A stretch of 15,279 nucleotides of DNA from Thermoplasmata archaeon (GTDB lineage Archaea > Thermoplasmatota > Thermoplasmata > Thermoplasmatales > Thermoplasmataceae): NCBI GenBank assembly GCA_021797265.1, contig JAJZZZ010000018.1, positions 1-15,279 on the forward strand, given 5' to 3'. Below the pieces are notes generated by a model. That model had not been told where the DNA came from. It made no database searches and saw only the letters and a program-made list of their open reading frames with translations. Positions 7,497 to 14,899 of this stretch are shown here, piece by piece. A program made the position numbers and the translations under genes. The stretch's first letter is position 1; every line of letters starts with the position of its first letter.

Positions 7497-9689
7497 TCAG
7501 AATATTCTTACTGTAGCAGTAAGTAGATTCTGAACCAGCAGGTTTATGGACAGCACAAGTGGAACAGGGTATATTGGGCTGCTTTTCTTCAGTGCAACAT
7601 CACCCAGTACAGTTCCATTTGGAAGTGTCACATAGAACTTGCCCTGCTGTCCTGCCAGGTTGAGGTAGTGTTCAGCCATTGCAACGTTGTATGTCTCTGG
7701 AGCGAGGCCTTTTGTCGCATTTGTATACAGAGCAAAGTTCGGTGATGCTGGACCTATTTCGTTCTCCGCAAGGTATGTTCCATTGTAGTAGTAAGGCTTG
7801 TCCAGTGCAGTCTGGTTTATTGCGTACCACATTGCTTCCCTGAAGTCAAGGATATTTGTGGGGTACTTGTGGTTGTTCATTGATATATAGAACACTGCCG
7901 GGCTTGAACCCTCATCCTTGAAGTATGAGGTAAATGGTATCTGACTGTATGGCTTGGCACCCGCTATGGAATTGATGTATGAGGAACTTACAACAGATAT
8001 CTGATAGGAGTTGTCAAGGAATCCGGATACTCTCCCGTCATGACCAACTGTGTAGTCTATGATTATTGTTTTGATGTGCGCTGGCTGTGCTACGGCCGGG
8101 AAACCGGCTACCTTTGCCTTTCCGGTTGTGGTGTTCCAGTACTGATCTCCCCAGTAGTTTGCATTTTTTGTCAGAGTAACTGTGTTAAGTCCTGAACCAA
8201 CTGTTGTTATGTTGTACGGACCTGTTCCTGGCATTCCGTTCACATCAGTGTAGTTGTTTGCAGCTGCAGCTGTTACTCCATCATGGGAAGACTGGTCAAG
8301 GAAGAGCGGGTCTGCGATGTTTCCCCACCATTCGGCCATGTCCTTGAGGAAGTATGGGTATGGGTTTGCAAGGTTTATTGTTATGTTCAGGTTATTGTGC
8401 AGACCCATCTTTGTCGACATGTTGTAGTCAGGAACCACTACTGCCTGTTTATTGTAGGATATCAGGAAAGCCTGAGTAGCGTTTGACCATGGGTGGTAGT
8501 TTGAGAGCATGTTTGCCAGATATTTAGCAGCATATTCTGTGTTGGTAGCATTCAGGTTGGAATAGTTGGTGGGATCCGGGAATGCTATGCCGGAATTCAG
8601 AGAAGTCTTATTTTCAGCTGCCCTCATTGCATGAAGCCAGCCAACAGGTACTGAGTATGGCGAAGTTGATGCAAAGGCTGTGTTGTTGAACAGCATTCCA
8701 CCGTAGTTGTCAACAGAAACTCCCTGAGCCATGACTATTGTCCTGTAAAGTGAGAACCATACTGTTGTTGCGTTGACAGGTGTACCGGTGCTGAATGTTA
8801 TGTTCTGTCTAAGAGTTATGTTGTAGTTCTGGTTTGATACATTCATTCCCGGAACCATTGAGGTGCTGGGATTTGAAGCAGCAAGAACTGGAACTACCTG
8901 ACTTATGTTTGTTCCGTTCAGTTCATAAAGCTCCTGGTAAACAGCAGTGAACAGCGGGCCATCCTGAACATAGAATCCGTGTGACGGGTCAAGGAAGTCA
9001 GGTGCAGCAAGTGAGTCCCCATCTGCAACATCTGTAAGTGTATTGTTTGATGGCGGGCTAAGTTTTACCCCATTGTGTGTGTAGCTCGTATTGTAGGACA
9101 TCATGTTGTAGAAATAGTTCTCATAGGCGTTGTAGGTGAAGTTGTTGATGTAGGGCTGTACGAAGAAGTATGTAGAGGGGTTAGGAAGCCAGAGATAATC
9201 GTACTGATCGTAGAATATTTTGTACAGCTTGTCAAACTCAAGCGCCTGAGCTGTTGGGTTTGAACTGAATGCTGTTGACAGAGCTATAGAGCTGTTCAGA
9301 GTTGCATTTGTAGTCCATGCCTCATTTGCTCCAAATGTTCCACCATTTGAGTAATCAGTCATGGGATACATCTGCTGTGCAATTGGATCAGGCCAGTCAG
9401 GCAGCCACCCAAGATCAACAAACTGTGGAGTTGAGTTTGGGGAGGTCCATGTTCCTGATTCAGTTGCTGTCTCCAGCGCCAAGCTGACAGGCAGCCCAAG
9501 GGCTTTCAGATCTGACACTATAACTCCAGTCTCGTACGTCGCAAGTGCGTTCATAGGCTCAAGTGCAGTTATGTGCATGGATGGTAAATTAGTGCCTTTG
9601 GCGTGGGTGACGTCATATCCAAAAAATGCGCCCACTCCGGCGACCACCAATACTACCACTATAATTATCGATAAACTCTTCTTGTTCAT
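7497..9689 (-). CDS. ABC transporter solute-binding protein, family 5 (SBP_bac_5), apparently circularly permuted
   Basis: A 730-residue, membrane-anchored extracellular peptide-binding protein for the importer encoded upstream. I start it at ATG 9689. The in-frame TTG at 9728 would place 13 codons over the TATA box, whereas the ATG is at leaderless spacing. Residues 3-25 are a hydrophobic anchor (KKSLSIIIVVVLVVAGVGAF). Domain order is abnormal. Residues about 37-200 carry features normally near the C-terminus: VSDLKALGLPVSL, LGWLPDWPDP and the final YFFVQPYINNFTY. After a linker of about 20 residues, the usual N-terminal lobe starts near residue 220 (DSLAAPDFLDPSHGF). It continues through QNITFSTGTPVNA, GTGPYNI (about 488) and DFREAMWYAINQ (about 615), to LNLAGQ and a short tail. 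Many N-glycosylation sequons suggest a glycosylated surface protein. The specific ligand is unknown. Confidence 0.9.
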   Translation of the reverse strand: MNKKSLSIIIVVVLVVAGVGAFFGYDVTHAKGTNLPSMHITALEPMNALATYETGVIVSDLKALGLPVSLALETATESGTWTSPNSTPQFVDLGWLPDWPDPIAQQMYPMTDYSNGGTFGANEAWTTNATLNSSIALSTAFSSNPTAQALEFDKLYKIFYDQYDYLWLPNPSTYFFVQPYINNFTYNAYENYFYNMMSYNTSYTHNGVKLSPPSNNTLTDVADGDSLAAPDFLDPSHGFYVQDGPLFTAVYQELYELNGTNISQVVPVLAASNPSTSMVPGMNVSNQNYNITLRQNITFSTGTPVNATTVWFSLYRTIVMAQGVSVDNYGGMLFNNTAFASTSPYSVPVGWLHAMRAAENKTSLNSGIAFPDPTNYSNLNATNTEYAAKYLANMLSNYHPWSNATQAFLISYNKQAVVVPDYNMSTKMGLHNNLNITINLANPYPYFLKDMAEWWGNIADPLFLDQSSHDGVTAAAANNYTDVNGMPGTGPYNITTVGSGLNTVTLTKNANYWGDQYWNTTTGKAKVAGFPAVAQPAHIKTIIIDYTVGHDGRVSGFLDNSYQISVVSSSYINSIAGAKPYSQIPFTSYFKDEGSSPAVFYISMNNHKYPTNILDFREAMWYAINQTALDKPYYYNGTYLAENEIGPASPNFALYTNATKGLAPETYNVAMAEHYLNLAGQQGKFYVTLPNGTVLGDVALKKSSPIYPVPLVLSINLLVQNLLTATVRIF

Positions 9690-9707
9690 CCGAGGTTGAT
9701 TGGAATT

Positions 9708-9720
9708 TCTATATTTAAAA
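9708..9720 (-). promoter_or_regulatory. TATA-like promoter of the solute-binding protein gene
   Basis: The minus strand reads TTTTAAATATAG, centred about 25 bases before the ATG at 9689, predicting a leaderless transcript. This is why I do not use the TTG at 9728. A second candidate (TTATAAG on the minus strand near 9750-9756) is followed upstream by AGTCTGAAT at about 9764-9772, related to the boxes at other promoters. Confidence 0.55.
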
Positions 9721-9849
9721 CTTTTCAAGTGGCTATCGTAAGACCGTGACTTATAACAAATATATTCAGACTTAAGCTAAAGGAATGTATGATAATTTGT
9801 CAAATTCAATAATCTGTATTGGGCCGAACTGACAGTGATATACCTTCTC

Positions 9850-9880
9850 AATCTGATTTTAAATACTTAAATCTGACTTT
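9850..9880. promoter_or_regulatory. TATA-like element flanked by AATCTGA direct repeats, no adjacent gene
   Basis: AATCTGATTTT (9850-9860) and AATCTGACTTT (9870-9880) are direct repeats 20 bases apart, and the TATA-like TTTTAAATAC (9857-9866) lies between their cores. No protein gene starts nearby on either strand. It may drive a small RNA on the plus strand, or regulate the solute-binding protein gene from a distance. Confidence 0.35.
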
Positions 9881-9908
9881 AGTAGATATCATATAAACCC
9901 TTCACAAA

Positions 9909-9938
9909 GACGGTTTAATCCTTGAAAATAGGACCGTC
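9909..9938. terminator. Inverted repeat downstream of the importer operon
   Basis: GACGGT (9909-9914) and ACCGTC (9933-9938) are perfect inverted repeats around an 18-base loop, inside which CCT/AGG can also pair. On the minus strand this lies about 57 bases past the stop of the last operon gene (9995), so it could be a terminator or a 3'-end-stabilising stem. On the plus strand it is followed by CATTTT, so it could instead end a short plus-strand RNA. Confidence 0.4.
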
Positions 9939-9994
9939 CATTTTAAAAATATATTGTTCGGACTCAGTGAAATCTTTAAGATAATAGGAGAATA

Positions 9995-10420
9995 TTATTT
10001 TGGATCATTCTGTTCTTTGAAGTCTGTTCTTCTTCTTCCTATGCGATCCTCAATATCATTGAGAAGTTCCTCCCCGCGTCTTACATCTCTAATCCCGACA
10101 GCGTTTCTGGCCAGAACTACATAAACAGATGACAGATGAAACCTTTTCTGAAGGAATCCTGAAACGAGAAAAGCATCATTGATCCTGCTGTAAGGTATAA
10201 CCCTGTATTTCATAAATGATTTTATCTCAAGACCGCTTTCAGTCAGGTCATATTTTGTGGAGTATTTGTATGCCTCATATATTGCTGTAAGCATTAGCCA
10301 GATGCCAGCAAAGATAAGATAATTGTATATCGTTCTGGAGTTTATTTCCAGAACTACCGAAAAAACTGCCAGAGCAAATAAACTTTTTACTGTTGTCTTT
10401 TCAATTCCTGGCTTATTCAT
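9995..10420 (-). CDS. Small membrane protein with bacterial PH-like (bPH2/YdbT-type) domain
   Basis: A 141-residue protein. Two hydrophobic segments are seen, about residues 12-25 (KSLFALAVFSVVLE) and 31-49 (IYNYLIFAGIWLMLTAIYE). They are followed by a cytosolic domain, about 55-126, with the pattern of bacterial PH-like domains: YDLTESGLEI, a short basic turn (KSFMKYRVIPYSRINDAFLV), then strands SSVYVVLARNAVGIRDV and a final helix (GEELLNDIEDRIGRRR). The family is known for small membrane proteins of mostly unclear role. The ATG at 10420 lies inside the end of the upstream ATPase gene (8-base overlap, ATGAATAA), so it is the last translationally coupled gene of the importer operon. Its place suggests an accessory of the transporter, which is inference only. 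Confidence 0.75.
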   Translation of the reverse strand: MNKPGIEKTTVKSLFALAVFSVVLEINSRTIYNYLIFAGIWLMLTAIYEAYKYSTKYDLTESGLEIKSFMKYRVIPYSRINDAFLVSGFLQKRFHLSSVYVVLARNAVGIRDVRRGEELLNDIEDRIGRRRTDFKEQNDPK

Positions 10421-11420
10421 ACAACCAGCAGGCTACCTGATAGTTTCCCTGACTTCTCAGATCTGGGTCCTGAGTTTTGCACTTTTCCATGACGAATGGG
10501 CACCTGGGATGGAATCTGCAGCCAGTTGGAAGGTTGATAAGGCTAGGAACATCCCCCACCGGGGGTTTCACTTCTTTGGATTCCGTTGTAGGCACAGAGC
10601 TAAGAAGCAACTGAGTGTATGGGTGAAGGGGCTTGGTCAGAACTTCCTCAGAAGGGCCATATTCCACTATCTTTCCCGCATAAAGTACGATTATGAAGTC
10701 AGAAATATATCTTGCAACAAGTATGTTGTGCGTTATAAAAATGTAAGTAAGTTTCAATTTTTCCTGCAAATCAACCAGTATGTTGAGTACCTGAGCCTGT
10801 ATGGACTCATCGAGAGCTGAAGTTGGTTCGTCAAGCACCAGGACATCCGGATGTTTTATGATGCTTCTGGCAATTGCAACTCTCTGAACCTGACCACCTG
10901 ACAGCTCCCTGGCCTGTTTGTTTTTAACCTCATCATAGATGAGACCTACCTGGGTAATTGATTCCTTAGCCTTTTCCTCCAGAAGTTTCTCCATGGTAAT
11001 ACCTTTCGCTTTTGCTTCCTCCTGGAAAGATTTCTTATCCTCTGGAGTCAGATTCAGAATTGATTCCTGTACAATATCCTTAACTTTCATCTTTGGGTTA
11101 AGTGAAGTTGCCGGGTTCTGGAAGACCATATCCACATGCTTTCTTATTTCTCCATAGGTCTTTTTGCCTACCTCTATTCCGTTGAATATTACCTTACCGC
11201 CTGTCTGTTTCTCCAGAGTGACAGCAATTTTGCCCAGAGTTGTCTTTCCTGAGCCGCTTTCCCCCACAATTGCAACGACCTTTCCTGCAGGAACGCTCAG
11301 CGATACGCCGTCTAAAGCTTTGACATAGATTTTGGGGATCCTGAGCATATCGTCAAGTATGCCCCTCTTTCCTGCGATATAGTATTTCTGTACATCTTCG
11401 AACTTATAAACCTCACTCAT
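10413..11420 (-). CDS. Oligopeptide/dipeptide ABC transporter ATP-binding protein (DppF/OppF type)
   Basis: A 335-residue ATPase, the second nucleotide-binding subunit of the peptide importer, acting on the cytosolic face. Seen in order: Walker A GESGSGKT (53-60), Q-loop VFQNP (Q101), a charged helical insertion (about 125-155, PEDKKSFQEEAKAKG and on), signature LSGGQ (173-177), Walker B VLVLDEP (193-199), H-loop THN (H231). The C-terminal oligopeptide-transporter extension has HPYT and four cysteines (C301, C307, C314, C331). In related Opp/Dpp ATPases these bind a [4Fe-4S] cluster. Its ATG at 11420 lies within the last codons of the preceding ATPase (8-base overlap), and its own end (ACWLYE) overlaps the next gene the same way. 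All ATPase motifs are intact. Confidence 0.95.
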   Translation of the reverse strand: MSEVYKFEDVQKYYIAGKRGILDDMLRIPKIYVKALDGVSLSVPAGKVVAIVGESGSGKTTLGKIAVTLEKQTGGKVIFNGIEVGKKTYGEIRKHVDMVFQNPATSLNPKMKVKDIVQESILNLTPEDKKSFQEEAKAKGITMEKLLEEKAKESITQVGLIYDEVKNKQARELSGGQVQRVAIARSIIKHPDVLVLDEPTSALDESIQAQVLNILVDLQEKLKLTYIFITHNILVARYISDFIIVLYAGKIVEYGPSEEVLTKPLHPYTQLLLSSVPTTESKEVKPPVGDVPSLINLPTGCRFHPRCPFVMEKCKTQDPDLRSQGNYQVACWLYE

Positions 11421-12387
11421 ACAGCCAGCACCTCAACTCCCTGTTTGATGCGATCACGCTTTTGGGTTCATTTGCTGAACATTTCTCAAAAGCAAACTTG
11501 CATCTTGGTGTGAATTTACATCCCTTTGGTAAAGATAGGTATGAAGGAGGAGATCCAGGGATGGAATACAGACGGCCCTTCTGTTTTGGTCCTGTCGGGA
11601 TGCTGGCCAGTAAACCGGCGGTATATGGATGCATGGGCTTCTTAACAAGGTCCAGTGTCTCTCCCTTTTCCATAACCCTTCCTGCGTAGAATACAAGCAT
11701 CTTGTCCGAAAGAACATATGCAAGGGCCACATCATGAGTGATGAATATTATAGACATGTCTGTTTTTTTGCTCAGATCTTTAAGGAGAGTAACCACCTGA
11801 GCCTGTACAGTAACATCAAGGGCAGTTGTAGGTTCATCAGCGATAAGAAGCTTGGGCTGCAGAAGCAGTGCCATGCATATAACCACTCTCTGAACCTGGC
11901 CACCTGAAAGCTCATGCGGATATCGTGACATGATTTTCTCCGGGTCAGGTAGTCTAACACTTGTAAGTGCGTTAAGAACCTCTGACCTTGATTCCTCATC
12001 AGATATATTCCTGTGCGTCCTTTCGTTTCTCACGTTAAGCGCTTCCAGTAGCTGGTCACCAACTCTTTTCACAGGGTTTAAGCTGTTCAGAGGATTCTGA
12101 AATATCATGAAAACAGTTGTTCCCCTGTAATTCGTAGCCTCTCTTTCTGACATCTTTAGAACATCCTTTCCATCCAGCAGGACCTGGCCAGATGCACTTC
12201 CAACTGGAGGAAGCATTCTTGATATGACCTGACCCAGAGTGGATTTTCCTGAGGCTGACTCGCCAACAAGGGAAATCAGCTCTCCCCTGTCAATGTCCAG
12301 GTTAAGACTGTCAATGACCTTGTATTTTCCTGCTACTGTATTGTATGATACATCGAGGTTTCTAATGCTAAGTAACAATGTTCCCAC
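11413..12387 (-). CDS. Oligopeptide/dipeptide ABC transporter ATP-binding protein (DppD/OppD type)
   Basis: A 324-residue ATPase, the first nucleotide-binding subunit of the importer. Walker A is GESASGKS (42-49), Q-loop IFQNP (Q97), signature LSGGQ (160-164), Walker B LLIADEP (180-186), H-loop THD (H218). The C-terminal extension has four cysteines (C290, C296, C303, C320) in the spacing used for the [4Fe-4S] cluster of this family. The GTG at 12387 directly follows the permease TAG stop. However, AGGTGG across that junction looks like a ribosome binding site 5 bases before an in-frame TTG at 12378, giving a protein 3 residues shorter. I keep the GTG but the TTG is a real alternative. The gene ends in RCWLYE, overlapping the next gene by 8 bases. 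Confidence 0.95.
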   Translation of the reverse strand: MGTLLLSIRNLDVSYNTVAGKYKVIDSLNLDIDRGELISLVGESASGKSTLGQVISRMLPPVGSASGQVLLDGKDVLKMSEREATNYRGTTVFMIFQNPLNSLNPVKRVGDQLLEALNVRNERTHRNISDEESRSEVLNALTSVRLPDPEKIMSRYPHELSGGQVQRVVICMALLLQPKLLIADEPTTALDVTVQAQVVTLLKDLSKKTDMSIIFITHDVALAYVLSDKMLVFYAGRVMEKGETLDLVKKPMHPYTAGLLASIPTGPKQKGRLYSIPGSPPSYLSLPKGCKFTPRCKFAFEKCSANEPKSVIASNRELRCWLYE

Positions 12388-13323
12388 CTAATAGTTGATC
12401 CTGTTTGATATAATGTCCTGCATCCTGTCCCCGACAAGAACAAACCCTATAACAATTATAAGAATAGCCAGTCCAGGGAAAATTGCATACCACCATCCAG
12501 TTGGTAATGTACCCACACCATTTGATGCCATTGAACCAAGCTCAGGAATTGGAGGTTCAAGCCCTATTCCAAGAAATGCCAGTGTGGAATATGTAAGTAT
12601 CACGTTCCCAAAATCAAGTGCAGCGTAAGCAATTACTGGATCTATAGAATTTATGAACAGATACTTGAAGAATAGCCTGAAGAATGAGACTTTATTAAGC
12701 TTTGATGCCTGCACGTAATCCAGATTCTTAATTTTCAGAGTCTCCGCCCTGAAGAACCTGGCATATATGGGCCACCAGACAAGTACAAGAGCAAGTATCA
12801 GCCCTGTAAGGGTCTCTCCAAGCAATACAGATATTGCTATTACCAGTATCAGTGCCGGAAGTGATAGAAATGCATCTGTCACCCTCATTGCCACATCATC
12901 TGTTAATTTACCGCGGTAACCAGAAATGACTCCTATGATACCACCAAAGAATATACCTGAGAGAACAACCAGTATTGATACAAATGCATCTCTTGGCATG
13001 GCATAAAGCATCCTGGATAGGATGTCCTCGCCATAAGTATTAGTTCCAAACAGATATGAATGTGTTGGTGGGTGAAGTGCCATTGCCAGGTTATACTGGA
13101 ACGGATTATGGGGCAGAAGTGCTATGGCGAGCCCTGACTGCCCGAACAACATTTCAAGAATGCCCTGAATAACGGACCATCCAAGAAAAGCAATTACTAT
13201 TATCAGACCCAGAATTGCAGCCGGGTCTTTAATCATCATCTTGAGGTATTGCGTGAATCTGTTAGAACCTCTGGATGATCCTACTTTTGCAATCTCCTCC
13301 TGTATCACAGTATCATTTATCAT
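12388..13323 (-). CDS. ABC transporter permease, DppC/OppC type
   Basis: A 311-residue inner permease subunit. The N-terminal cytosolic tail (about 1-33) precedes the first membrane helix (about 35-55). A soluble loop leads to the family motif FGTNTYGEDILSR (92-104). Further helices lie at about 113-135, 150-170, 172-188, 228-252 and 279-299. The EAA coupling loop that docks on the ATPases is at about 202-223 (DYVQASKLNKVSFFRLFFKY), though the usual EAA-A-G core is degenerate here (QASKLNK). Start ATG at 13323 overlaps the upstream permease stop as ATGA, indicating coupled translation. It pairs with the DppB-type subunit to make the translocation path. Confidence 0.94.
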   Translation of the reverse strand: MINDTVIQEEIAKVGSSRGSNRFTQYLKMMIKDPAAILGLIIVIAFLGWSVIQGILEMLFGQSGLAIALLPHNPFQYNLAMALHPPTHSYLFGTNTYGEDILSRMLYAMPRDAFVSILVVLSGIFFGGIIGVISGYRGKLTDDVAMRVTDAFLSLPALILVIAISVLLGETLTGLILALVLVWWPIYARFFRAETLKIKNLDYVQASKLNKVSFFRLFFKYLFINSIDPVIAYAALDFGNVILTYSTLAFLGIGLEPPIPELGSMASNGVGTLPTGWWYAIFPGLAILIIVIGFVLVGDRMQDIISNRINY

Positions 13324-14351
13324 TCAAGCCTCACCCTTGGATCAAGCACACCATATAATATATCTGCTATGAGATTTGCAACAATTATTGCGACCGCAAT
13401 AATTATTGTAGTTCCCAACAACGCAGGATAGTTGAGGTCGTAAATTGCCTCCACAATGTAGTATCCTATACCGTGATACGAAAATATTTCTTCGATAACA
13501 ACAGCTCCTGCCATGGAATAAGCAAGAGCCAGAACAATGTAAGTAACAAGTGGAATTGCTGCATTACGCAGGGCAACTCCATATATAGCTTTCCGACGCG
13601 GGATTCCTTTCATAAGTGTAAGACGGAAGTAATCAGTCTCCATCACATCCAGCATTGTGGATCTGGTGAGTCTTGTGATAACACCGAACGAAATAACTGC
13701 CACTGTGATTGTTGGCAGTATCATGTGGTGGATAAGACTGACCGCATACACCCAATCATGGGCCCAGAGTGCATTCAGCAAAGGAAATGCAAGAACGTCA
13801 GGTGGAGCTTTAAGTGTAGGATTCACCATATTTATAGCAGGCAGAAGTTTCAAATCGTACGCAATAAAGAGCTGAAAAACTGCAGCCAGGAGAAAAGAAG
13901 GCATTGCCCATGTGGCAAGATAAATACCCTTCACGGTGCTGTCAGCCGGCTTTCTCCTCTTTGAGGCAGCGTATGCACCTGTAAACAGTCCGATGACCAC
14001 GGAAAGTACTATTCCGGTAAGAACAAATTCCAGGGTTCTTGGGAGGTAAATTGCTATGAGTTGTATTACAGGCTGGTCCTTTATAGGATCGATCCCAAAG
14101 TTCCCCGTGAATACCTGCTTCATGTAATCAAGTACCTGTACATATACAGGCAAATTAAGACCATATTCCCTAACTATGGACTGGAGATATGCAAGGTTCG
14201 CATGGGGAGACCCACTGTAAATCTTTGCAAGAGCTATCGGATTAGGGGCGATCAGGTGAATCAGGCTGAATATCAGCACTATGAGGATGAACAGAGTGAA
14301 GACAGCATAAATGGCCCTCCTGATCACGAACGTAATAGAACGTGCATCCAT
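13320..14351 (-). CDS. ABC transporter permease, DppB/OppB type
   Basis: A 343-residue permease, first gene of the importer operon. It has the DppB layout: an N-terminal membrane helix (about 12-35), an extracytoplasmic domain with REYGLNLPVYVQ and GNFGIDPI (about 61-90), then helices at about 106-128, 143-165, 205-225, 268-288 and 312-335. The EAA loop lies at about 240-262 (DYFRLTLMKGIPRRKAIYGV), and the C-terminus LYGVLDPRVRLE is diagnostic. The ATG at 14351 is about 28 bases from a TATA-like box, predicting a leaderless transcript. The operon then runs through the DppC-type permease, both ATPases and the PH-like protein with overlaps or no gaps. Confidence 0.95.
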   Translation of the reverse strand: MDARSITFVIRRAIYAVFTLFILIVLIFSLIHLIAPNPIALAKIYSGSPHANLAYLQSIVREYGLNLPVYVQVLDYMKQVFTGNFGIDPIKDQPVIQLIAIYLPRTLEFVLTGIVLSVVIGLFTGAYAASKRRKPADSTVKGIYLATWAMPSFLLAAVFQLFIAYDLKLLPAINMVNPTLKAPPDVLAFPLLNALWAHDWVYAVSLIHHMILPTITVAVISFGVITRLTRSTMLDVMETDYFRLTLMKGIPRRKAIYGVALRNAAIPLVTYIVLALAYSMAGAVVIEEIFSYHGIGYYIVEAIYDLNYPALLGTTIIIAVAIIVANLIADILYGVLDPRVRLE

Positions 14352-14374
14352 TAAACCCCTGATTGTAAATTAGG

Positions 14375-14384
14375 GGTATAAAGT
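14375..14384 (-). promoter_or_regulatory. TATA-like promoter of the importer operon
   Basis: The minus strand reads CTTTATACC, centred about 28 bases before the ATG at 14351, the right spacing for a leaderless start. AGGGG also lies shortly before the ATG. This is the only evident promoter for the five-gene operon. Confidence 0.5.
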
Positions 14385-14491
14385 TTTCACTCCGCCATAA
14401 TCTGTATGAGCCACTTTTCCTGTTCCAAAATTCACTTATTATTTTTTTTATAGAAATCGTTTATTTCCTCTAACTTCTAGCTATTTTTTAA

Positions 14492-14866
14492 ATTTGTGTA
14501 TTTCTCCTAATTTTGTACTTAAAATGTGAGTCTCCAGCAGGCTTTGTAAATCAGTCTATTCTAATGGAATTACCAATTGTTAATCTGAACTTTACAAAGG
14601 GAGATGATGTGGCTCTAATTAACAGCCTTGGACAATATTCCTTTAATAATTTAAAACTCTCACAGAGATAGATTCTATTTAATTTTGAATTATCGTCATT
14701 ATAATGGAAGTAAAAATTATCTTTTCCTCATTCTCAAAATTTCAACTGCTACTGGAGACGGCACTTCTCAGTAGAATCTAAAAAGGAAATGAAAGGGGGG
14801 AGACTAGCTTTGAAAATTAAGGAAGATGACAAAAGTATAGTATCTCATTTTCCTGAATATTGGTGA
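14492..14866 (+). pseudogene. Possible decayed coding stretch in the 14352-14899 gap
   Basis: This gap of 548 bases has no intact gene; much of 14430-14520 is T-rich. On the plus strand a frame opens at 14492 and contains an ATG at 14564 followed by 35 codons (includes ELPIVNLNFTKGDDVALINS) to a TAG at 14669. A second frame is open from about 14655 to a TAG at 14772 (includes DRFYLILNYRHYNGSKNY). The first frame then reopens, with an ATG at 14789 and 25 codons (includes LKIKEDDKSIVSHFPEYW) to a TGA at 14864. The pieces abut in a way expected of one gene broken by frameshifts, perhaps an old transposase or phage-like gene, but I cannot name a family. Chance frames of this size occur often in AT-rich DNA, so confidence is low. 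Confidence 0.22.
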
Positions 14867-14899
14867 ACCCCTCTAAAATAATAAGAGAGAATTGAAAAA

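Noticed and set aside
9690..9728. TTG start extending the solute-binding protein by 13 codons
   Set aside because: The extra codons coincide with the TATA-like box, and the ATG at 9689 has leaderless spacing and a normal membrane anchor.
10323..10820. 165-codon plus-strand frame opposite the importer operon
   Set aside because: It lies opposite the well-supported ATPase and PH-like genes and its product has no protein-like pattern.
13473..13964. 163-codon plus-strand frame opposite the DppB-type permease
   Set aside because: Rich in Cys, His and Asn as expected from antisense reading of a membrane protein gene; no promoter or family pattern.
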